A program made the translations under genes and the position numbers. The notes below the pieces were generated by a model. The model saw only the letters and a list, made by a program, of their open reading frames with translations, ran no database searches and was not told the origin of the DNA. Positions 35,898 to 44,207 of a DNA stretch of 49,871 nt are shown here, in pieces (within the stretch, counting starts at the first letter, position 1; each line of letters starts with the position of its first letter). Location of the stretch: the NCBI GenBank assembly GCA_017993775.1, contig JAGOMA010000039.1, positions 1-49,871 of the forward strand. Direction: 5' to 3'. Source of the DNA: Chloroflexota bacterium. GTDB taxonomy: Bacteria > Chloroflexota > Anaerolineae > Promineifilales > Promineifilaceae.

Positions 35898-36612
35898 TGT
35901 TGTTGTCTTTTTCTGTTGGCTGGTAATGACCTTCCACCCAGACGCTGCTATCTGTGCCCACTTCCTTTTTCCAGACGGGTACAATTTCTTTCAGGCGGTC
36001 GATACCGTAACGAGCGGCATCGAAAACCCCCTGATCGCGGTGACCGGCGGCGCAGGCAACATACGTGGTCACATCGCCAATAGACAATTGGCCAATGCGT
36101 TGCACGATGGCCACACCTTTTACCAGCGGCCAGCGCGCCCAAATTTCCTGGGCTATTTGAGCCATTTTGGCTTCGGCCATGGTGGAATAGGCTTCATATT
36201 CCAGGTAAAGCGTTTCCGGGGGCAGCCCTTCGCGCCGGGTTTGGCCGCGTACGGAGCCGGTGAAGCTGACAACCGCTCCCACATCTGACCGGGTTAGCTG
36301 CTGATGAATGGCGTTCATGTCGAGTGGTTGGTGGGTGATGGCAAAGTAGGTGGGATGGGGCAGATCGCTGCCGCCGCTGACGGGCGGGAAGATGGCTATT
36401 TCGTCTTCGGGCTGTACGGCCGTTTCCGCAAAAGCAAACGATTGATTAACCGCAACCAGCGCGGTAGGCAGCGAGGCACTTAGGGCAGGATATTCAGCAG
36501 ACAGGGTGGCGAGCATGGTTTGTACAGTAGCGGGCGCAGCGACATCTATCTGCACCTTGGCCTGTCCAACGCGATCTTTAAGGGTGGCAAAAAGACGGAT
36601 GGTGAGTTGCAT
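35893..36612 (-). CDS. Molybdopterin synthase, MoaD-MoaE fusion
   Basis: Converts cyclic pyranopterin monophosphate to molybdopterin. 239 aa. MoaD (1-81) ends with SGG at 79-81, immediately followed by Ser82; MoaE (about 88-232) has SFTGSVRG, HRDQGVFDAARYGIDRLKEIVPVWKKE and an active-site Lys region. In separate enzymes the MoaD C-terminal Gly-Gly carries the thiocarboxylate; here it is internal. The fused mycobacterial MoaX has the same layout and is cleaved after its Gly-Gly. Start lies 3 bp after the moaC stop, so the genes are coupled. Confidence 0.92.
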   Translation of the reverse strand: MQLTIRLFATLKDRVGQAKVQIDVAAPATVQTMLATLSAEYPALSASLPTALVAVNQSFAFAETAVQPEDEIAIFPPVSGGSDLPHPTYFAITHQPLDMNAIHQQLTRSDVGAVVSFTGSVRGQTRREGLPPETLYLEYEAYSTMAEAKMAQIAQEIWARWPLVKGVAIVQRIGQLSIGDVTTYVACAAGHRDQGVFDAARYGIDRLKEIVPVWKKEVGTDSSVWVEGHYQPTEKDNNS

Positions 36613-36615
36613 GGG

Positions 36616-37098
36616 TTACTCTTCGGCGGTGAAAACGCCGCTCTGGCCGCCTGATTTGTGCATCAAGCGAATATCGGTGAGGCGCATGTGGCGGTCGACA
36701 GCTTTGGCCATATCATAAATGGTGAGCGCGGCAACGGAAACGGCCGTGAGCGCCTCCATTTCCACGCCTGTTTTGCCGGCAAGCCGTACAGTCGCCTCGA
36801 TATCGACACAGTTTTCGGCTTGATTTGGGGTGCAAGCAACGTCGATATGGGTCAGCAGCAGGGGATGGCACAGGGGAATCAGTTCGCTGGTCCGCTTGGC
36901 GGCCATGATGCCGGCTAATTTGGCCGTTGTCAAAACATCCCCTTTTTTCAGGTTTCCCTCTATAATCAACCGTACTGTTTCAGGCTGCATCACCACTCGG
37001 CCGCGTGCCACAGCCATTCGTTCGGTATCCGGTTTGTGGCCCACATCTACCATATGCGCCTGGCCACGTTCATCAAGGTGAGTTAACTTTTTTGTCAT
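36616..37098 (-). CDS. moaC: Cyclic pyranopterin monophosphate synthase
   Basis: Second step of molybdenum cofactor synthesis, from the MoaA product to cPMP. About 160 aa: [60 protein letters not shown] and SGGQSG are typical. The frame runs open to 37149, but ATG 37098 matches the family N-terminus. A TATAAT box (37108-37113) lies 9 bp before this ATG, so the transcript is probably nearly leaderless. moaA and moeA are not in the window. Confidence 0.95.
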   Translation of the reverse strand: MTKKLTHLDERGQAHMVDVGHKPDTERMAVARGRVVMQPETVRLIIEGNLKKGDVLTTAKLAGIMAAKRTSELIPLCHPLLLTHIDVACTPNQAENCVDIEATVRLAGKTGVEMEALTAVSVAALTIYDMAKAVDRHMRLTDIRLMHKSGGQSGVFTAEE

Positions 37099-37107
37099 TG
37101 CTCTGTT

Positions 37108-37113
37108 ATTATA
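37108..37113 (-). promoter_or_regulatory. -10 box of moaC, leaderless type
   Basis: Perfect TATAAT on the minus strand 9 bp before the ATG at 37098. The -35 position (TGTGCG, 17 bp upstream) is a poor match, so an activator or an extended element may help. Confidence 0.45.
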
Positions 37114-37116
37114 TGG

Positions 37117-37129
37117 ATCATTGAATGAT
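37117..37129. promoter_or_regulatory. 13-bp palindrome between moaC and the divergent PIG-L gene
   Basis: ATCATT-G-AATGAT is a perfect inverted repeat across the 26-bp gap between the two divergent start codons and includes the PIG-L ATG. It could be an operator shared by both genes. Confidence 0.4.
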
Positions 37130-37913
37130 GCGCACACATTACGACTCAATCTACCTTTCTCCCCATCTCGATGATGCTGCTTTATCCTGTGGTGGTCAAA
37201 TCTACGAGCAAACGGCCGTTGGCAAATCCGTTCTGATCGTTACGCTGATGGCTGGGGATCCACCTGACGGACCTTTGTCAGCGTTTGCCCAGAGTTTGCA
37301 TGAACGCTGGCAGTTGGCCACTGATGTGGTCACTGATGTGGTCACCGCCCGGCGCGCCGAAGACGCCGCCGCCTGCCGCATTTTAGGCGCCGATTATGCC
37401 CATTGGGAAATTTTAGACTGCGTTTACCGCACGCACCCGCAAGACGGCCTGCCCTTATACCCAACCTGGACCGATGTTATTGGCGCGATTCACCCAACGG
37501 AAGAGGCTCTAATTGCGCGGTTAGCCGGCCAAATGGCCGAGTTTCCGGCCAGCAGCCAAGTGTATGCGCCGCTGGCGGTAGGCAATCATGTCGATCATCA
37601 GGTGACGCGGGCCGCAGCGGAACGGTGCTTTGGCGAACGATTGATTTATTATGAAGATTACCCGTATGTGGCTCAAGCGGATGCGTTAACGGCCGTTATT
37701 GCACCGCACAGTCCCGCATGGCAAGCCCAGGTTATTGAATTAACGACCCACGGTCTTCAAGTTAAAACCGAAGCCATCGCCGCATTTGCTTCTCAAGTTG
37801 GTTCGTTTTTTACCGATCAGGCGGATCTGGTACGCAAAATCGTAGATTTTACAGCTTTGCGGGGCGGAGAACGGGTATGGCGACAGAGCGATGGGTGGGA
37901 AACGGCCGTATAA
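37125..37913 (+). CDS. PIG-L/LmbE-family deacetylase
   Basis: Zinc-dependent N-deacetylase family acting on GlcNAc-type substrates (GlcNAc-PI, mycothiol or bacillithiol precursors, or lipid/antibiotic sugars). 262 aa. The metal motif is [13 protein letters not shown] (His14, Asp16, Asp17), a variant of HPDDE, with the second site [15 protein letters not shown]. Start is ATG 37125 or 37128; no Shine-Dalgarno sequence. It is divergent to moaC with 26 bp between starts. The Leu in place of Pro and the Ala in place of Glu in HPDDE are worth noting, as the usual base is an Asp and may still be Asp16. Substrate unknown. Confidence 0.85.
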   Translation: MMRTHYDSIYLSPHLDDAALSCGGQIYEQTAVGKSVLIVTLMAGDPPDGPLSAFAQSLHERWQLATDVVTDVVTARRAEDAAACRILGADYAHWEILDCVYRTHPQDGLPLYPTWTDVIGAIHPTEEALIARLAGQMAEFPASSQVYAPLAVGNHVDHQVTRAAAERCFGERLIYYEDYPYVAQADALTAVIAPHSPAWQAQVIELTTHGLQVKTEAIAAFASQVGSFFTDQADLVRKIVDFTALRGGERVWRQSDGWETAV

Positions 37914-37963
37914 CTCCCAGACCAGACGTTCATGACCCCGCCTGACACTATTGTACTGATTGC

Positions 37964-37993
37964 TTGATAAATACGGCTGGGTGAACTTATAAT
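37964..37993 (+). promoter_or_regulatory. Promoter of the signalling operon
   Basis: TTGATA (37964-37969), 18-bp spacer and perfect TATAAT (37988-37993) upstream of the Ser/Thr kinase gene; leader about 27 nt, with GAAGG about 9 nt before the ATG at 38027. Confidence 0.7.
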
Positions 37994-38026
37994 TAGCTGC
38001 TGAATAACGAGTGAAGGCGTTCAACT

Positions 38027-39976
38027 ATGGGGCGATTAACAACCCGACAACTCCCCGGAAAACAGGGTCGAAAGAAAAAAGCCACCGCCAAAATTGGCCT
38101 ACAGCCTGGCGATATGCTGCAAGATCGCTATCGCATTGTCGGCGTGTTAGGCGCGGGTGGCTTCAGCTCCGTCTACCAGGCCCGTGATATGCGTTTTCCC
38201 AATGTGACCAAGCTCTGCGCTGTCAAAGAGATGGTCATCTCTGCCCCAGACCCCAAAATACGCGAACTTACCATCCAATCATTTGAGCGTGAAGCCAGTA
38301 TGCTGGCGATGCTCGACCACCCCGCCATCCCCGACGTTTCCGATTACTTCACGGAAAAAGACCGCAGCTATCTGGTTTTGGACCTCATTCGTGGCAAAGA
38401 CCTGGATCACTGGCTGGAAGAACAAACAGAACCACTTGATCAGGAGCGGGCGCTAGATTGGGCCATTCAGCTTTGTGATGCACTGGGGCATTTGCACCAT
38501 CAAAAACCCAATCCCATTGTCTTCCGTGACATGAAGCCATCAAACATCATGCTAGATCATCACAGCCGCATCCGGCTGATAGACTTTGGCATCGCCAAGA
38601 TATTTGAGGGTGGCAACAAAGGCACAATGATCGGGACTGAAGGGTATTCACCCCCGGAACAATATCGCGGGTTAGCCACGCCCGCCGGAGACGTTTACGC
38701 CCTGGGCGCAACGCTTCACCACCTGCTTACCCGCCAGGATCCGCGGTTGGAACCACCATTTACGTTTGCGGAACGGCCGATACGGCCGTTAAACCACTCC
38801 GTCACCCCGGCATTTGAAGCCATCATCATGCGCTGCCTGGCCTACGATCCAAAGGAACGGTTTGCCGACGCCACCGCCCTGAAAGAAGCGCTAGAGCTAT
38901 TGGCAAATTCTACGGCCGTCGTTTCGGAACCATCGCCCCCCGTTATATCCGGGCAAAAATCAGCTGTGCCTGCGCCTGTGGCCGCCAAAACCAGCACCAG
39001 CAGCATAGCCAGCCCCACCGTGCAGCCGTTATGGGCATTTAAGTGCGAAGATGAGATTCGGTCTAAAGCGGCCGTTACCGACAACCGTGTTCTTATCAGC
39101 GTTTATGACAACAATTTGTACGCGATAAACAAGGCTGATGGGGAATTTGTTTGGAAATATCCCACCGCCGACGGCGTAGGCGCGTCGCCTTGCGTTTATG
39201 ACGAAATGGTATTTGTCGGATCCTCGGATACCATGATGTATGCCGTGGATCTGCGCACTGGGCGCAAGATATGGCATTTTGAAACCAACGGTTCCATCTA
39301 TTCTTCCCCGACAGCGCGGTTTGAGCATGTTTTTTTTGGCTCGGATGATGGGTATTTGTACGCGCTGAATGTGAAACACGGCCGTTCCGCCTGGAAAACA
39401 AATGCCTTTAGCGCCGTACGTTCATCCCCATACGTGGACGAAGAACGCGTCTTTTTTGGCACAGAAGGCGGCTACATCTACTGCCTTGAACTTTCGACTG
39501 GTAAAACGAAATGGCAAGCACAAGCCCGTCGGGCTGTCACGTCATCCCCCACATTCGCTGAAGAAATTGTTTTTGTAGGCTCACTAGATGCCACGGTTTA
39601 TGCCCTGGATGCGGCAACCGGCTGGGCAATCTGGCGTTTCCGCACTCGACGCCCCATCATCTCGTCGCCGGTAGTGCATGACGGAGTGGTGTACATCGGC
39701 TCATCGGATGGCAGCCTATACGCCATAGACATGAATTCTGGCCGGCAGTTGTGGACGTACGACACAGACGGACAGGTGAATTCATCGCCAACGGTCTGGC
39801 AAGATGCCGTTTATTTCGGTTCAACAGACGGTTTTGTGTATAGCGTTTCTTGCAAACGAGGCGATTTGCGTTGGCGGTTCGATACCGGCAAGCCGGTCAT
39901 TTCACCACCAACAATTGATGATGGGATTGTTTACATTGGCTCCACCAACCATCATTTGTACGCACTGCCCGCGTAA
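38027..39976 (+). CDS. Ser/Thr protein kinase with C-terminal PQQ-type beta-propeller
   Basis: Hanks-type kinase. 649 aa: a kinase domain (about 25-290) with GAGGFSSVY, AVKEM (Lys67), FRDMKPSNIM (Phe166 replacing the His of HRD, Asp168), DFG and GTEGYSPPEQY; an Ala/Ser/Pro linker; then a PQQ-like propeller (about 335-649) of repeated LYAINKADGEFVWKY-like blades. No transmembrane segment is seen, unlike many bacterial kinases. The HRD-to-FRD change is common in bacterial Hanks kinases and should not abolish activity. It is the first gene of a cassette with a PP2C phosphatase, J-like/VWA protein, FHA protein, 79-aa protein and response regulator. Confidence 0.94.
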   Translation: MGRLTTRQLPGKQGRKKKATAKIGLQPGDMLQDRYRIVGVLGAGGFSSVYQARDMRFPNVTKLCAVKEMVISAPDPKIRELTIQSFEREASMLAMLDHPAIPDVSDYFTEKDRSYLVLDLIRGKDLDHWLEEQTEPLDQERALDWAIQLCDALGHLHHQKPNPIVFRDMKPSNIMLDHHSRIRLIDFGIAKIFEGGNKGTMIGTEGYSPPEQYRGLATPAGDVYALGATLHHLLTRQDPRLEPPFTFAERPIRPLNHSVTPAFEAIIMRCLAYDPKERFADATALKEALELLANSTAVVSEPSPPVISGQKSAVPAPVAAKTSTSSIASPTVQPLWAFKCEDEIRSKAAVTDNRVLISVYDNNLYAINKADGEFVWKYPTADGVGASPCVYDEMVFVGSSDTMMYAVDLRTGRKIWHFETNGSIYSSPTARFEHVFFGSDDGYLYALNVKHGRSAWKTNAFSAVRSSPYVDEERVFFGTEGGYIYCLELSTGKTKWQAQARRAVTSSPTFAEEIVFVGSLDATVYALDAATGWAIWRFRTRRPIISSPVVHDGVVYIGSSDGSLYAIDMNSGRQLWTYDTDGQVNSSPTVWQDAVYFGSTDGFVYSVSCKRGDLRWRFDTGKPVISPPTIDDGIVYIGSTNHHLYALPA

Positions 39977-40003
39977 TTACAGGACAAGCATGGTGTTAAA
40001 TTA

Positions 40004-41011
40004 ATGGACAAGTCAAAGACGATAGACGAACCCGAAGAAGAACATGTTGAAAAACATGCGGATGGGGAGCTTGCCGAAGAACCAGTTATCGAAACTGAAT
40101 CGAATCCCGAAGAAGAAATCCTTATTCCGGAAACGACGCCGTTTGCAAAAAACCCATTTATTGATGTAAACCGTGGCGAGCCGGCCAAAACACGGCCTAT
40201 CATCAGCAAAGTAACAGAGCCTTTGGTGGCCGAAGAGCCGCATATGCGGGTTGCCAAACGGTGTCATGTAGGAGCCAGACGAGAGCGCAATGAAGATTCC
40301 AGCCTGACGCTTGTCTCGGAGGTAGGGGGGCATTTTGCGATGCTGCCTTTTGGTTTGTATATTGTAGCCGATGGCATGGGCGGGCACTCTGACGGCCATG
40401 TTGCCAGCCGCATCGCCTCGCGAACGGCCGCCACGCACATCATCAACAACATCTATCTACCGCTGCTCGCAGACGACGACAAAAGCATCAAAATGCCCAT
40501 TCAAGAAGTGTTGGAGCAGGCGGTACAAAAAGCCAACAAGGCCGTATTTGAAAATGATCCGGAAATGGACAGCGGGACAACGCTAACCATTGCCCTGGTA
40601 TTGGGCCGGCGACTGCATGTGGCGCATGTGGGCGACAGCCGGCTTTATTTGCTGGCAAATGGCAAATTTGAGCCGGTGACAAACGATCATTCTCTGGTGC
40701 AGCGCCTGCAAGACGTGGGGCAGCTCACGGCCGAGGAAGCGACGTTTTATCGCTACGGGCATATTTTGCTGCGTGCCGTTGGGCAGGCTGATGAGGTAGA
40801 AGTAGACACATATATGCGGTTGCTGCCAAAGTCTGGGAAGTTGTTGATGTGCAGTGATGGCTTGTCTGGCTTTGTGTCGGAAGCAGAAATGCGCGATATT
40901 TTGGAGCGTGACCTTTCTTTGGATGAAATGGCTGAGGCGTTGTTTCGCGCAGCGATGGAAATGGGCGGTTTTGATAATATCACGGCCGTTCTCGTAGATT
41001 TTGAGTTATAG
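40004..41011 (+). CDS. PP2C-family Ser/Thr protein phosphatase
   Basis: 335 aa. An acidic, low-complexity N-terminal extension of about 85 aa precedes the PP2C domain: RNEDSSL, VADGMGGHSDGHVAS, SGTTLTIAL, HVGDSRLYLL, CSDGLSGFV and DNITAVLVDF, with all metal-binding Asp residues visible. It presumably reverses phosphorylation by the kinase encoded 27 bp upstream and could act on the FHA/VWA partners downstream. ATG 40004 has no clear ribosome binding site. The stop at 41009-41011 is followed 13 bp later by the next start. Confidence 0.95.
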   Translation: MDKSKTIDEPEEEHVEKHADGELAEEPVIETESNPEEEILIPETTPFAKNPFIDVNRGEPAKTRPIISKVTEPLVAEEPHMRVAKRCHVGARRERNEDSSLTLVSEVGGHFAMLPFGLYIVADGMGGHSDGHVASRIASRTAATHIINNIYLPLLADDDKSIKMPIQEVLEQAVQKANKAVFENDPEMDSGTTLTIALVLGRRLHVAHVGDSRLYLLANGKFEPVTNDHSLVQRLQDVGQLTAEEATFYRYGHILLRAVGQADEVEVDTYMRLLPKSGKLLMCSDGLSGFVSEAEMRDILERDLSLDEMAEALFRAAMEMGGFDNITAVLVDFEL

Positions 41012-41024
41012 ATCAGGGACCTGG

Positions 41025-42494
41025 ATGAGCGGCGAGAGTACCTACTATTCTGTTTTGGGCATTTCTCCTGGGGCCTCAGCTGAGGCCATTCAGAATGCGT
41101 TTGCCAAACTGGTGGCTCGCTTCCCGCAGGGAGCAACCAAAGAAAGCCACCCGGAATATCAGGATTTACTCCAGGCATATGAAGTTCTAAACAACCCGTC
41201 GCGGCGCGCGATTTACGATTCGTTGATGGTGGAAACATCGCCGCCGCCTTTGACCGTGACAATACAGGTTAGCCGCGCCAAAATTCCCATCGCCACTTCC
41301 CCACAGATTTTCTACTTATTACTCGAGATCGCCGCGCCGCAGCAGAGCATGAACGCGCGACGGCCGTTAAACCTTGGCCTCGTTCTGGACCGCAGCACCT
41401 CCATGCAAGGACAACGCCTGGATTTTCTCAAATCGGCCGTCGAATTGGTCATCGAAAAACTGATGCCCGAAGACATCATCTCCATCGTCACCTTCAGCGA
41501 TCGGGCTGAGGTTGTGCAGCCGGCAACCCGCCTCACGAACAGAAATGCCATCATTTCCCATGTGCGCAGTATACGCGCTTCTGGCGGCACAGAAATTTAT
41601 CAGGGCTTACTCGCCGGCGTCGAGCAACTGCGACAAATGCCCCTGGCCCAATACAACAACCACCTGATTTTGCTGACAGATGGTCATACATACGGTGATG
41701 CGCCAGAATGCGTAACCCTTTCCGCGCGCGCAGCAGAGCAGCAGATTGGCATCACCGCATTTGGACTGGGCAATGAATGGAATGACAATTTTCTAGATCG
41801 GCTGGTATCCTCATCCGGCGGGCAATCGGCCTTCATCGAGGAACCCACCCAAATATTAGACCATCTACAGCAGCGTATCCAGGGACTGGGCCTCATCCAT
41901 GCTCGCAACCTGCGAGTAAAAAACACAATGCCGTCTCAAGTCTCCTTAAAATACGGCTTCAAACTACTGCCCTTCGCCCAACCCCTCGATGCCACTGAAA
42001 ACGAAATCAAGTTAGGCAATATCGAAGGCAAAAGCGCATTATCTTTTTTGTTAGAAATGGTTTTGCAACCCCAACAACACGAAACCCGCATCAACATCCC
42101 TTTTGAGATCATTGCCGACATTCCCGGACGCAGCGCCAAAGATCTATCCTTCAAAAGTCAGGCGCAAATTGTCGTCACGGCAACCCCCGTGGAAATGCCG
42201 CCGCCTAAAGATTTGGTCAAGGCCGTGCGTTTGTTGAACATGTACCGCATGAACGAAAAGGTTTGGGAAGAGATCGAGGCGGGAAATGTAGGCGTGGCCG
42301 CGACTCGCTTGCGTCACCTGACGACGCGCTTATTGGAGGCCGGCGAAATTCGTCTGGCTCAACAAGCCCATGCAGAAACGGAACGGTTATCGACAGTTGG
42401 TTCCATGTCGGCTGAAGGCTGGAAGCGGCTGAAATATGGCACTCGAGCCATGATCGGCGAAACGGTAAGAATAGACAACGATGATTCAATGTAA
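41025..42494 (+). CDS. J-like domain fused to a von Willebrand factor A domain
   Basis: About 489 aa. Residues 5-68 resemble a DnaJ J-domain (YYSVLGISPGASAEAIQNAFAKL and YEVLNNPSRRAIYDSL), but the HPD motif that stimulates Hsp70 is replaced by FPQ. A VWA domain follows (about 95-290) with a metal-ion site DRSTSM (about 122) and TDG (about 218), then a beta-rich region and a C-terminal helical region. ATG 41025 is preferred, with AGGG 8 nt upstream, over the TTG at 41001. The VWA plus kinase, PP2C and FHA arrangement is like the TerY-type phosphorylation systems. It overlaps the FHA gene by 14 bp. Confidence 0.88.
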   Translation: MSGESTYYSVLGISPGASAEAIQNAFAKLVARFPQGATKESHPEYQDLLQAYEVLNNPSRRAIYDSLMVETSPPPLTVTIQVSRAKIPIATSPQIFYLLLEIAAPQQSMNARRPLNLGLVLDRSTSMQGQRLDFLKSAVELVIEKLMPEDIISIVTFSDRAEVVQPATRLTNRNAIISHVRSIRASGGTEIYQGLLAGVEQLRQMPLAQYNNHLILLTDGHTYGDAPECVTLSARAAEQQIGITAFGLGNEWNDNFLDRLVSSSGGQSAFIEEPTQILDHLQQRIQGLGLIHARNLRVKNTMPSQVSLKYGFKLLPFAQPLDATENEIKLGNIEGKSALSFLLEMVLQPQQHETRINIPFEIIADIPGRSAKDLSFKSQAQIVVTATPVEMPPPKDLVKAVRLLNMYRMNEKVWEEIEAGNVGVAATRLRHLTTRLLEAGEIRLAQQAHAETERLSTVGSMSAEGWKRLKYGTRAMIGETVRIDNDDSM

Positions 42495-42990
42495 AGAGTG
42501 TGGAGCCACCCAACTGGAAGGCGCACTTTTTTGTAGTGAGTGCGGCCGGTTTCTAATGGAAGACAACCTTAAAGCTACCGACGTCTTGCCCTTTTCAGAC
42601 TACAGCCATCGCCCGCCCCCGCCGCCGCCAGAAGATTACCGATTAATCACCGTGCCTGAAGGGAAGAATGTTACATTTGTTATCCCGCACAGCCGTCACC
42701 GGCGCGTCATGGCCCTCACCGGGCAAATTCGTGTCGGCCGCGATAGCTCTGAAACAGGCGACTTTCCCGAACTAGACCTGACCGTGGAAAACGGCGCCGA
42801 ATTGGGCGTTTCCCGACTCCATGCTACCATTCAATGGTCAAATCACGGATTGGTGCTGATAGACCTGGACAGCACCAACGGCACATTTTTAAACAACTAT
42901 CGATTGCCATCGAAACGGCCGTATCCCCTTCGCAGCGGCGACGAAATACGATTCGGCGAACTATTAATTCACGTTTTCTATGATTCCTAA
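42481..42990 (+). CDS. Zinc-ribbon/FHA-domain protein
   Basis: 169 aa. N-terminal zinc ribbon Cys4, Cys7, Cys18, Cys21, a Pro-rich linker (about 40-55), and a C-terminal FHA domain with RVGRDSSETG, SRLHATI and DSTNGTFLNN, the residues that bind phosphothreonine peptides. It is a likely phospho-reader of the upstream kinase. Overlaps the upstream gene by 14 bp, which suggests coupled translation. Confidence 0.92.
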   Translation: MIQCKECGATQLEGALFCSECGRFLMEDNLKATDVLPFSDYSHRPPPPPPEDYRLITVPEGKNVTFVIPHSRHRRVMALTGQIRVGRDSSETGDFPELDLTVENGAELGVSRLHATIQWSNHGLVLIDLDSTNGTFLNNYRLPSKRPYPLRSGDEIRFGELLIHVFYDS

Positions 42991-43006
42991 CCAACGGTGA
43001 AACCAT

Positions 43007-43246
43007 ATGATTTCCATAATCGTGCACATAGCCAATGAAGATCCCATCGTTTGCGAGGTAGACTCGCTGCCAAAAGCGCAAGACGTCCTCATCCAAATTC
43101 ACAACCCCCGCCGTCGAGACGGACTCGACGTCCACTACCTCGACGAAGACGTTACCTCCGTCTTCTATCCCATCCAACGCATTAACTTCATCCAGGTACT
43201 TCCATCCACCGACATGAGCGAAGTTGTCGGGTTCGTACGCGAATAA
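43007..43246 (+). CDS. Small beta-rich protein of unknown function, 79 aa
   Basis: No recognised family. It is probably soluble, with alternating hydrophobic residues suggesting a small beta fold, and no membrane segment. It lies 16 bp after the FHA gene and its stop overlaps the response-regulator start (TAATG), so it is an integral part of the operon and likely translated together with its neighbours. A role as an adaptor or regulator is inference only. Confidence 0.75.
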   Translation: MISIIVHIANEDPIVCEVDSLPKAQDVLIQIHNPRRRDGLDVHYLDEDVTSVFYPIQRINFIQVLPSTDMSEVVGFVRE

Positions 43247-43989
43247 TGGTCGAAAAAATTCCTCCCTCCCTCGATAAAACCGCCCCCAGGCTCATCCTTA
43301 TCGTGGATGATGAAGCCCGCATGCGACGCTTCATCCGCATGAACATGGAATTGGAAGGTTATCAAGCCATCGAAGCGGAAAATGGCCTTCAAGCCCTGGA
43401 ACAAATCCGAAAATACGCCCCCGATCTCGTTATCATGGACATCATGATGCCAGAACTCGACGGCTTTGAAACCTTGCGCCTCCTGCGTGAAATCTCCACC
43501 GTCCCCGTCATCCTTCTCACCGTCAAAAGCGATGAAGAAGACAAAATCCAAGGACTTGGCTTGGGCGCCGACGACTACATCACCAAACCATTTAGCCCCC
43601 GAGAATTGAACAGCCGCGTCAACGCCGTCATGCGCCGGGCAGAATGGCCAGCTCCCCCACCTCGCACCATCTTACGCATCGACGATCACCTATCGATCGA
43701 CTTTAACCGCCATCAGGTCATCGTCGATAATGAACGCATTGACCTGCGACCAACAGAATACCGGCTCCTGAGCCAATTGATTCAAAACGCCGGCTGGGTT
43801 GTCCCCCACGAAACCCTTTTAGCCAAAGTATGGGGGTATGAATATCAAGACGAAACCCATTATCTTCGCCTCTACATCAATTACCTCCGGAAAAAGATAG
43901 AAGAAGACTTGAATAACCCCAAATACATCCTCACCGAAAGAGGTGTTGGTTATCGTTTCATGGATTACAAAAAAGAAGCTTCAGACTGA
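43246..43989 (+). CDS. OmpR/PhoB-family response regulator
   Basis: DNA-binding transcription regulator of a two-component system. 247 aa: receiver domain (about 12-130) with DDE at the start, phospho-acceptor Asp65 in [11 protein letters not shown], Thr and Lys (LLTVKS) and a C-terminal winged-helix domain (about 145-243; [36 protein letters not shown]). No histidine kinase is adjacent, so its partner is elsewhere, or the Ser/Thr kinase feeds into it. It ends the signalling operon. Confidence 0.95.
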   Translation: MVEKIPPSLDKTAPRLILIVDDEARMRRFIRMNMELEGYQAIEAENGLQALEQIRKYAPDLVIMDIMMPELDGFETLRLLREISTVPVILLTVKSDEEDKIQGLGLGADDYITKPFSPRELNSRVNAVMRRAEWPAPPPRTILRIDDHLSIDFNRHQVIVDNERIDLRPTEYRLLSQLIQNAGWVVPHETLLAKVWGYEYQDETHYLRLYINYLRKKIEEDLNNPKYILTERGVGYRFMDYKKEASD

Positions 43990-44027
43990 TACCGGCGCTG
44001 ATACACCCAAAACACCACATTTTCAGT

Positions 44028-44060
44028 GGTTGAAGACCGGAAATAGGCCGGTCTTCAACC
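44028..44060. repeat. 13-bp-stem hairpin downstream of the response regulator
   Basis: Perfect 13-bp inverted repeat with a 7-nt loop, 39 bp after the stop. No T-tract follows, so it could end the operon by a non-classical route or be an interspersed repeat. Confidence 0.55.
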
Positions 44061-44193
44061 TCCAATTTCCCCACTTGCAGCAAAGCGCGGCATAATTTTT
44101 AGGGTAGACGCAAATCCTGTTTTGATCGACCTCATTTAACTTTTTTCAGCGGACTCGCAGGCACAACCAGTTTTGTTTTTCCCCAATTTCAAT

Positions 44194-44199
44194 TATCAT
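44194..44199 (+). promoter_or_regulatory. -10-like box of the RSH gene
   Basis: TATCAT 8 bp before the ATG at 44208, with a T-rich stretch (44171-44180) in the -35 area. This resembles the leaderless arrangement seen at 29368 and 37108. Confidence 0.35.
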
Positions 44200-44207
44200 A
44201 CGGGACT

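Noticed and set aside
43990..44207. A hidden gene between the response regulator and the RSH gene
   Set aside because: No frame of useful length with a ribosome binding site; the stretch holds a hairpin and the RSH promoter area.
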